This document shows positions 5,313 to 10,702 of a DNA stretch of 10,702 bases, piece by piece. Below the pieces are notes generated by a model. That model searched no databases and was not told the origin of the DNA. It was given only the letters and a program-made list of their open reading frames with translations. The stretch is from Bacteroidales bacterium (GTDB lineage: Bacteria > Bacteroidota > Bacteroidia > Bacteroidales > Bacteroidaceae). The translations under genes and the position numbers were made by a program. How positions within the stretch are numbered: position 1 is the stretch's first letter; the number at the start of each line of letters is the position of its first letter. Where the stretch lies: positions 1 to 10,702 of the forward strand of contig JAUNIV010000058.1 in NCBI GenBank assembly GCA_030523385.1, written 5' to 3'.

Positions 5313-7256
5313 ATGTATAACATTATTCAATTAAACGACAAAGACTTGTCGGAATTACAAGTTATTGCTCAAGAATTGGGCATCACAAAAACCGATTCAC
5401 TAAGGAAAGAAGATTTGGTTTATAAAATTCTGGATGAGCAAGCCATTGCCGGAGCATCCAAAAAAGCAGCGGCAGAGAAAGCTACAGAAGGACAACCACG
5501 CAAGAGGTCGCGTATCAGCGTCAAGAAAGACAGCGACAAGGTTTATACAGCTGACAAAGACAAGAATCCGAAAACAGAATCAGAGATAACTACCAATGTA
5601 GCCGAGGAAAACAAAGGAGCAGCACCTGCCAACACCGACCAACCGGCTTCCGAACAACCCGCCGAAGTAAAGACACCTAAGAAAAGAGGACGCAAGCCCG
5701 GAAGCAAGAATGCACCGAAAGTGAAACCGGTAGAAACACTGGCAGAAGCACCTCAGACAGAAGCTAAGGCTACGGAACCTGCCAACATTCAGCCAGCAGA
5801 AGAGCAGGCAAACGTCGCTGAAGAAGCAAGCAAGAAGGCAGAAGCAATGCCCGAACTGAAATTCGACAACGACTCCGATGATTTTATCCCCATAGAGGAC
5901 CTTCCCTCTGAAAAAGTGGAACTGCCTACAGAACTGTTCGGCAAATTCGAAGCGACTAAAGCGGAGAACAATCCTACCACACCGCGTATGCAACCACGCC
6001 AATATCGTGAGCAAAACCAAAGAAACAACAATAACCCACGCAATAACTACCAACGTCAGGGTTATAACAACAACTATAACGACCCGGAAGGAAACAATCA
6101 GCAAGAAAAACGACAGGTAGAGAAACCTTACGAGTTTGAAGGCATACTGACAGGCTCAGGCGTGCTGGAAATCATGCCCGACGGATATGGCTTCCTTCGT
6201 TCGGCCGACTACAACTACCTTTCTTCGCCCGACGACATCTACGTGTCACAATCGCAAATCAAATTGTTCGGACTGAAGACCGGCGATGTGATAGAAGGTT
6301 CCATCCGTCCGCCCAAAGAAGGAGAAAAGTATTTCCCGCTGGTGAAGGTGATAAAAATAAACGGGCTGGAGCCAGGCTTAGTGCGCGACCGTATTCCGTT
6401 CGACCACCTCACGCCACTCTTCCCGGAACAAAAGTTCAAGCTCTGCAAAGGCGGCTACAGCGACAATATCTCCACCCGCGTGGTAGATATGTTCTCGCCC
6501 ATCGGCAAGGGACAGCGTGCGCTCATCGTGGCTCAGCCCAAAACCGGTAAGACGACCCTGTTGAAAGACATCGCCAACGCCATTGCAGCCAATCACCCGG
6601 AGGTGTATATGATCATGCTGCTCATTGACGAACGTCCGGAGGAAGTGACAGACATGGCACGCAGTGTCAACGCCGAAGTCATCGCTTCTACATTCGACGA
6701 ACCGGCAGAACGACACGTGAAGATAGCGGGCATCGTGTTGGAGAAGGCCAAACGCATGGTGGAATGCGGACACGACGTCGTGATATTCCTCGACTCCATC
6801 ACCCGACTGGCACGTGCCTACAACACCGTGTCTCCGGCATCGGGCAAGGTATTGTCGGGTGGTGTGGACGCCAACGCCCTGCACAAGCCGAAACGCTTCT
6901 TCGGTGCTGCCCGTAACATAGAAAACGGTGGTTCGCTGACCATCATTGCCACTGCCTTGATTGATACCGGCTCTAAGATGGACGAAGTAATCTTCGAAGA
7001 ATTTAAGGGTACGGGTAACATGGAATTGCAGCTCGATCGCAATCTGAGCAACAAGCGTATCTTCCCGGCTGTCAACATCGTGGCATCCAGCACTCGTCGC
7101 GACGACCTGCTGCTCAACAAGACCACGCTGGACCGCATGTGGATTCTGCGCAAGTATCTGTCGGACATGACTCCGATAGAGGCTATGGACTTCGTGAAGG
7201 GTCGTTTGGAGAATACCAAAGACAACGACGAATTCCTGATGAGTATGAATTCATAA
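5313..7256 (+). CDS. rho: Transcription termination factor Rho with large disordered insertion
   Basis: Rho is a hexameric RNA-dependent ATPase and translocase that loads on untranslated RNA and ends transcription. It has 647 residues against 419 in E. coli. Order: Rho N-terminal helical domain (about 1-45); a low-complexity insertion (about 46-272) rich in Lys, Glu, Ala and Pro with an AT-hook-like KKRGRKPGSK (123-132), turning Asn/Gln/Arg-rich at 220-265; the OB-fold primary RNA site (about 274-350, GYGFLRSAD, PDDIYVSQSQI, RPPKEGEKYF); then the ATPase core. Walker A is AQPKTGKTT (407-415), catalytic Glu440 sits in DERPEE, Walker B ends in Asp494 (IFLDSITRLARAYN), the secondary-site Q-loop is at 511-523 and the arginine finger near 595. 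All catalytic positions are present. In Bacteroides thetaiotaomicron the Rho insertion has been reported to drive phase separation and matter for gut fitness; the same behaviour here is inferred. It is monocistronic, with a long leader and strong terminator. Confidence 0.98.
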   Translation: MYNIIQLNDKDLSELQVIAQELGITKTDSLRKEDLVYKILDEQAIAGASKKAAAEKATEGQPRKRSRISVKKDSDKVYTADKDKNPKTESEITTNVAEENKGAAPANTDQPASEQPAEVKTPKKRGRKPGSKNAPKVKPVETLAEAPQTEAKATEPANIQPAEEQANVAEEASKKAEAMPELKFDNDSDDFIPIEDLPSEKVELPTELFGKFEATKAENNPTTPRMQPRQYREQNQRNNNNPRNNYQRQGYNNNYNDPEGNNQQEKRQVEKPYEFEGILTGSGVLEIMPDGYGFLRSADYNYLSSPDDIYVSQSQIKLFGLKTGDVIEGSIRPPKEGEKYFPLVKVIKINGLEPGLVRDRIPFDHLTPLFPEQKFKLCKGGYSDNISTRVVDMFSPIGKGQRALIVAQPKTGKTTLLKDIANAIAANHPEVYMIMLLIDERPEEVTDMARSVNAEVIASTFDEPAERHVKIAGIVLEKAKRMVECGHDVVIFLDSITRLARAYNTVSPASGKVLSGGVDANALHKPKRFFGAARNIENGGSLTIIATALIDTGSKMDEVIFEEFKGTGNMELQLDRNLSNKRIFPAVNIVASSTRRDDLLLNKTTLDRMWILRKYLSDMTPIEAMDFVKGRLENTKDNDEFLMSMNS

Positions 7257-7268
7257 TTCCCCATCAAC

Positions 7269-7321
7269 AAAAAGAAATGCCTTGCAAAGATATCCAATTA
7301 TTTTGCAAGGCATTTCTTTTT
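7269..7321. terminator. Bidirectional intrinsic terminator between rho and DUF3127 gene
   Basis: The arms at 7269-7288 and 7302-7321 are a perfect 20-bp inverted repeat with a 13-nt loop. The core AAATGCCTTGCAAA is flanked by A-runs on the left and T-runs on the right, so both strands give a stem followed by U residues. It lies 12 nt after the rho stop and 17 nt after the stop of the convergent minus-strand gene at 7339. Confidence 0.92.
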
Positions 7322-7338
7322 AATCTCAAGCTATCGGT

Positions 7339-7716
7339 TTAAAAAGGCAAATCGTCCTTTTCGTCTGTAGCGGCAAAATCAACCGGAGCGGCAGGGGCTG
7401 CACCTACCGGCGGGAAAGGAGCACCCGCAGCAACAGGAGCCTGAGCACCTACGCGTTCCACCTTCCAGGCACGAATACTGTTGAACCAACGTCCGTTCCA
7501 TTCACGGGCATCAATATCGAAAGAAACGGTCAGTTCTTCACCTGCCTGAATATTAAATTGAGCTATCTTATCGGCTCCGAACACATCGAAGCACATCTTG
7601 CGCGGATACTGGTCGTGCGTTTCAATCACATACTCCTGCACTTTCCATTCATTCCCTGTTTTTGAAACTCCTCCTCGCGGTTCGAGGACTGCTATTACTT
7701 TTCCTGTTAATTCCAT
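7339..7716 (-). CDS. DUF3127 protein: OB-fold-like domain with SSB-type acidic tip
   Basis: 125 residues. Residues 1-88 form a compact beta-rich domain (MELTGKVIAVLEPRGGVSKTGNEWKV..., with the Trp-rich EWNGRWFNSIRAWKVERV at 72-88) that I recognise as DUF3127, with an OB-fold-like pattern. Residues 89-115 are an Ala/Pro/Gly-rich linker. The chain ends TDEKDDLPF, closely matching the C-terminal tip of bacterial SSB (DDDIPF), the docking site for SSB partners such as the clamp-loader chi subunit, RecO, ExoI and PriA. OB domain, flexible linker and acidic tip is the architecture of SSB itself. It is divergent from dnaN (154-bp gap), which fits a role in replication or repair; that role is inferred. 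A probable -7 box TACTTTCG lies at 7740-7747 (minus). The start at 7716 is the only reasonable one, beginning directly at the first strand. No enzyme motif is seen. Confidence 0.85.
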   Translation of the reverse strand: MELTGKVIAVLEPRGGVSKTGNEWKVQEYVIETHDQYPRKMCFDVFGADKIAQFNIQAGEELTVSFDIDAREWNGRWFNSIRAWKVERVGAQAPVAAGAPFPPVGAAPAAPVDFAATDEKDDLPF

Positions 7717-7739
7717 TATAATATATTTTAATTTCGTCG

Positions 7740-7747
7740 CGAAAGTA
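7740..7747 (-). promoter_or_regulatory. Probable -7 box of the DUF3127 gene
   Basis: On the minus strand the sequence reads TACTTTCG, one base from TAnnTTTG, 23 nt before the start codon at 7716. A TTAG (minus strand, 7768-7771) at 20-nt spacing could serve as the -33 element. Leader would be very short and AT-rich. Confidence 0.45.
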
Positions 7748-7811
7748 CACTTTTCCTTGCGAGAAAACTAATTTTTTCTGCTTTTTTTATGCCCGATACG
7801 TAATCTTTTCG

Positions 7812-7819
7812 TAACTTTG
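7812..7819 (+). promoter_or_regulatory. -7 box of the dnaN operon
   Basis: TAACTTTG fits TAnnTTTG exactly, 51 nt before the dnaN start. A T-rich run at 7782-7788 occupies the -33 position without an exact TTTG. The box is separated from the divergent DUF3127 box by about 65 bp, so the two promoters could influence each other. Confidence 0.55.
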
Positions 7820-7870
7820 GCAGTTAAATGAATGCAGATAAACAGATTATAAATATAAGAATATAAAACT

Positions 7871-8995
7871 ATGAAGTTCATCGTTTCAAGCACTGGATTA
7901 TTCAGTCATTTACAGGCTATCAGCCGTGTTATCAACTCCAAAAATTCGTTGCCCATTTTGGACTGTTTCCTCATGGAGCTGAGAGATGGAACACTCTCTA
8001 TCACGGCTTCGGACAGCGAAACCACCTTATCCACTTCTTTGGAGGTGAATGAAAGTGACGGAGACGGACAACTGGCCATCGCTTCCAAAACCATTCTCGA
8101 TGCACTGAAAGAAATACCTGAGCAGCCACTCACCTTTTTGGTAGATACCGACAATCTGGAAATCACCGTGAAGTATCAGAACGGACAATACAGCCTGATG
8201 GGACAGAACGCCGACGAATACCCGCAGGCTCCGGGGTTGGGCGCCAACGCTGTCAATGTGACTTTGGATGCCGCCGTCCTGTCAAACGGCATCAACCGCT
8301 CTTTGTTTGCTACCGCCGACGACGAGCTTCGCCCAGTAATGAACGGTATTTACTTCGACATCACAACCGAAGACATCACCTTCGTGGCATCGGACGGACA
8401 CAAACTGGTGCGCAACAAGACGCTGGCCGCCCACGGCGACGAGAAGGCTGCCTTCATCTTGCCCAAAAAGCCTGCCACACTGCTGAAGAACTTGCTGCCG
8501 AAAGAGCAAGGCGACATACAGATAGGTTTCGACAACCGCAATGCCACATTCACCATGGAGAATTACCAAATGGTGTGCCGGCTGATTGAAGGACGCTATC
8601 CCAACTACAACTCTGTCATTCCGCAGGACAATCCTTACAGGATAACCATCGACCGCGCTATGATGATCAGCGCCTTGCGCCGCGTGTCAGTCTTCTCTTC
8701 ACAGGCCAGCAGCCTGATTAAGTTGGGGCTGAGCAAAGACCGCATCCAGATTTCCGCACAAGACATTGATTTCTCTACGTCGGCCGAGGAAACATTGATC
8801 TGCCAATACGACGGAAATCCTATGAGCATCGGCTTCAAATCGACTTTCCTGATTGACATACTGAACAACATCGCGTCGCAGGAAGTCATCGTGGAACTGG
8901 CCGACCCGTCACGCGCCGGAGTGATAGTGCCTGTGGAGCAAGAAGAGAATGAAGACCTGCTGATGTTGTTGATGCCTATGATGCTGAACGACTAA
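7871..8995 (+). CDS. dnaN: DNA polymerase III beta subunit (sliding clamp)
   Basis: 374 residues, close to the 366 of E. coli. DnaN dimerises into a ring that encircles DNA and tethers polymerase III and many repair proteins. Three similar domains of about 120 residues each are expected and the sequence fits: the start MKFIVSSTGLFSHLQAISRVI, the 'LPILDCFLMEL' strand, 'QNADEYPQAP', 'FVASDGHKLVRNK' in the middle domain, 'CRLIEGRYPNYNSVIP', and the conserved C-terminus LLMLLMPMMLND, which lines the peptide-binding pocket (E. coli ends MPMRL). The gene is not next to dnaA here; it heads an operon with a 3'-5' exonuclease 24 nt downstream and coaBC after that. The preceding promoter box is at 7812-7819; no Shine-Dalgarno sequence is evident, as is common in this phylum. 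Confidence 0.98.
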   Translation: MKFIVSSTGLFSHLQAISRVINSKNSLPILDCFLMELRDGTLSITASDSETTLSTSLEVNESDGDGQLAIASKTILDALKEIPEQPLTFLVDTDNLEITVKYQNGQYSLMGQNADEYPQAPGLGANAVNVTLDAAVLSNGINRSLFATADDELRPVMNGIYFDITTEDITFVASDGHKLVRNKTLAAHGDEKAAFILPKKPATLLKNLLPKEQGDIQIGFDNRNATFTMENYQMVCRLIEGRYPNYNSVIPQDNPYRITIDRAMMISALRRVSVFSSQASSLIKLGLSKDRIQISAQDIDFSTSAEETLICQYDGNPMSIGFKSTFLIDILNNIASQEVIVELADPSRAGVIVPVEQEENEDLLMLLMPMMLND

Positions 8996-9019
8996 ACCCT
9001 ATATACACAGAATAGAATT

Positions 9020-9796
9020 ATGAAATTGAACTTAAAGAACCCGCTCGTTTTCTTCGACCTTGAAACGACGGGAACCAATATAAACACCGACCGCATTGTG
9101 GAGATATGTTACCTGAAAGTATATCCCAACGGCAACGAGGAGGCAAAGACCATGCGGATCAATCCGGAAATGCACATCCCCGAACAGTCGTCGGCCATAC
9201 ACGGCATTTATGATGCCGACGTGGCCGACTGCCCCACGTTTAAGGAAGTGGCCAAAAACATTGCGCGCGACATAGAAGGCTGTGACCTGGCCGGATTCAA
9301 CTCCAACCGTTTCGACATTCCCGTACTGGTGGAAGAGTTTCTGCGGGCGGGTGTGGATATGGACATGATGAAACGGAAGTTCATCGACGTGCAGGTGATC
9401 TACCACAAACTGGAGCAACGCACCCTGTCGGCTGCCTATAAGTTTTATTGCGGAAAGAACCTGGAAGACGCCCACACGGCCGAAGCCGACACACGTGCCA
9501 CTTACGAAGTGCTGAAAGCCCAACTGGACCGCTATCCCGATGATTTGCAAAACGACATGGCTTTCCTGGCGGAATACTCCAGCTTCAACAAGAATGTGGA
9601 CTTTGCCGGACGCATCGTCTATGACGACAACGGTGTGGAAGTGTTCAACTTCGGCAAATACAAAGGAATGTCGGTCAAGGAAGTGTTGCAGAAAGACCCC
9701 GGCTATTACAGCTGGATACTGAACGGCGACTTCACGCTGAACACCAAAAACGTATTGACCAAAATCAGACTGCGCGAGTCGGGAATGATGAAATAA
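9020..9796 (+). CDS. DEDDh 3'-5' exonuclease with ExoX-like C-terminal domain
   Basis: 258 residues. The N-terminal part (about 8-170) is a DnaQ-superfamily exonuclease: Exo I motif FFDLETTGT with Asp13 and Glu15, Exo II GFNSNRFDIP with Asp99, and Exo III H152-TAEA-D157, the complete DEDDh set that binds two metal ions. 'IHGIYDADV' at 60-68 is also typical. Residues about 196-258 (GRIVYDDNGVEVFNFGKYKGMSVKEVLQKDPGYYSWIL) match the small domain found at the C-terminus of exonuclease X-type proteins. It lacks polymerase or BRCT parts. It follows dnaN by 24 nt and precedes coaBC by 2 nt, so is co-transcribed with the clamp. It could proofread for a polymerase III lacking its own exonuclease, or act in repair like ExoX; context cannot decide. 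I see no clear QxxLF-type clamp-binding peptide. Confidence 0.92.
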   Translation: MKLNLKNPLVFFDLETTGTNINTDRIVEICYLKVYPNGNEEAKTMRINPEMHIPEQSSAIHGIYDADVADCPTFKEVAKNIARDIEGCDLAGFNSNRFDIPVLVEEFLRAGVDMDMMKRKFIDVQVIYHKLEQRTLSAAYKFYCGKNLEDAHTAEADTRATYEVLKAQLDRYPDDLQNDMAFLAEYSSFNKNVDFAGRIVYDDNGVEVFNFGKYKGMSVKEVLQKDPGYYSWILNGDFTLNTKNVLTKIRLRESGMMK

Positions 9797-9798
9797 AC

Positions 9799-10702
9799 AT
9801 GAAAGGAAAGAAAATAGTATTGGGCATCACCGGAAGCATAGCCGCCTACAAAGCGGCCGTGCTCATCCGGGGGCTCGTGAAGAAAGGAGCGGAAGTGCAA
9901 GTGGTAATCACTCCCGCCGGAAAAGAATTCATTACCCCCATCACCTTGTCGGCACTGACAAGCAAACCCGTCATCAGCGAGTTTTTTGCCCAACGGGACG
10001 GCACATGGAACAGCCATGTGGATTTGGGACTGTGGGCAGACGTGATGCTGATAGCTCCTGCCACCGCCTCTACCATCGGCAAGATGGCACACGGGATAGC
10101 CGACAACATGCTTATCACCACTTACTTGTCCATGAAAGCCCCCGTGTTTGTGGCTCCTGCCATGGACTTAGACATGTTTGCGCATCCTGCCACGCAGCAC
10201 AATCTGCAGATTCTCCGCTCATACGGCAATCACATCATAGAACCGGCTGAAGGCGAACTGGCCAGCCACTTAGTAGGCAAAGGACGCATGGAAGAACCGG
10301 ACAAGATTATCGAAGTGTTGGAAGCATTCTTCGCCGCACAGCAGGATCTGAAAGGAAAGAAAATACTTATCACAGCCGGTCCTACCTACGAGAAGATTGA
10401 CCCCGTGCGCTTCATCGGCAACTACTCTTCGGGCAAGATGGGATTCGCACTGGCCGAAGAATGTGCCGCCCGTGGAGCTGAGGTGTCGCTCGTAAGCGGC
10501 CCCGTCAACTTGCAGACACATCATCCGGGCATACGCCGCATCCCTGTGGAAAGTGCCCGACAAATGTACGAAGTCGCTTTGAGTGAGTATGCCGATGCTG
10601 ATGCAGGCATCTTGTGTGCCGCCGTGGCCGACTTCACACCGGAGACAGTGGCCGGACAGAAAATCAAAAGGGAGAAAGACGACCTCCTGCTACGCCTTGT
10701 GC
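9799..10702 (+). CDS. coaBC: Bifunctional phosphopantothenoylcysteine decarboxylase / phosphopantothenate-cysteine ligase (3' end cut)
   Basis: CoaBC performs two steps of coenzyme A synthesis: CoaB joins cysteine to 4'-phosphopantothenate using CTP, and the FMN-dependent CoaC then decarboxylates the product. 301 codons are visible of the usual 400 or so; the frame runs off the window. CoaC (about 1-180): GITGSIAAYKA, catalytic His73 in SHVDL, APATASTIGKMAHGIADN, PAMDLDM at 120-126 and GELASHLVGKGRM at 152-164. CoaB (about 187 on): ITAGPTYEKIDPVRFIGNYSSGKMG, AAVADF at 274-279 and KIKR at 288-291. Two CoaC positions differ from E. coli: Asn of PAMN is Asp123 and Cys of the LACG clamp is Ser156. 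ATG at 9799 follows the exonuclease stop by 2 nt, so translation is probably coupled. In Bacteroides the next gene is often recN, but it is not in view. Confidence 0.96.
   Translation, partial: MKGKKIVLGITGSIAAYKAAVLIRGLVKKGAEVQVVITPAGKEFITPITLSALTSKPVISEFFAQRDGTWNSHVDLGLWADVMLIAPATASTIGKMAHGIADNMLITTYLSMKAPVFVAPAMDLDMFAHPATQHNLQILRSYGNHIIEPAEGELASHLVGKGRMEEPDKIIEVLEAFFAAQQDLKGKKILITAGPTYEKIDPVRFIGNYSSGKMGFALAEECAARGAEVSLVSGPVNLQTHHPGIRRIPVESARQMYEVALSEYADADAGILCAAVADFTPETVAGQKIKREKDDLLLRLV

Noticed and set aside
5580..6104. 174-residue hydrophobic antisense frame over the rho insertion, looking like a membrane protein
   Set aside because: Its hydrophobicity is only the complement of Lys/Glu/Asn-rich codons in rho; no known family and no promoter.
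9020..9796. Clamp-binding peptide (QxxLF type) in the exonuclease
   Set aside because: No match to QL[SD]LF or close variants; any link to DnaN rests on operon context only.
1..10702. Mobile element, CRISPR array, toxin-antitoxin or defence system
   Set aside because: No transposase, integrase, regularly spaced repeat or toxin/antitoxin pair is visible; the genes are mainly housekeeping.

Overview
The window looks like a chromosomal segment of a Bacteroides-type gut bacterium (order Bacteroidales). The evidence is threefold. Rho carries a very long, charged and Asn/Gln-rich N-terminal insertion typical of Bacteroidota. The promoters that can be seen fit the Bacteroidota -7 consensus TAnnTTTG rather than sigma70 boxes. 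Start codons lack clear Shine-Dalgarno sequences, as is usual in this phylum. There is no sign of a prophage, IS element, CRISPR array or defence island; this is mostly a housekeeping region with a few poorly studied passengers.

Layout. 2-433: mechanosensitive channel mscL, lacking its first few codons. 434-890: a gene-free stretch with a hairpin, repeated TTTGATAC words and helically phased A/T tracts, ending in a promoter for the next unit. 891-4420: two secreted DUF3857 proteins that overlap by ATGA; the first has an intact transglutaminase-type Cys-His-Asp triad and the second has lost it. 4421-4621: a convergent intergenic region with a nested inverted repeat and a terminator. 4622-4906 (minus): a 94-residue stand-alone RyR (ryanodine-receptor repeat) domain protein. 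4907-5312: a divergent intergenic region with the rho promoter and a roughly 175-nt rho leader that can fold and holds an 18-codon open frame. 5313-7256: rho. 7269-7321: a 20-bp perfect bidirectional terminator. 7339-7716 (minus): a DUF3127 OB-fold-like protein ending in an SSB-type acidic tip, DDLPF. 7871-10702: dnaN, a DEDDh exonuclease with an ExoX-like C-terminal domain, and coaBC (cut by the window end), all closely spaced.

How the genes relate. The right half groups transcription termination (Rho), the replication sliding clamp (DnaN), a 3'-5' exonuclease and a probable single-strand-DNA-related protein (DUF3127) divergently transcribed from dnaN. CoaBC (coenzyme A synthesis) is attached to the end of the clamp operon. 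The two DUF3857 proteins probably act together in the cell envelope. The RyR-domain gene has its own terminator and no evident functional link to its neighbours.

Most worth a second look: the SSB-like tail on DUF3127 next to dnaN; the RyR orphan; the active/inactive DUF3857 pair; the structured rho leader; and the CoaC half, in which two positions considered catalytic in the E. coli enzyme (Asn of PAMN, Cys of LACG) are Asp and Ser. I did not find an obvious new multi-gene system.
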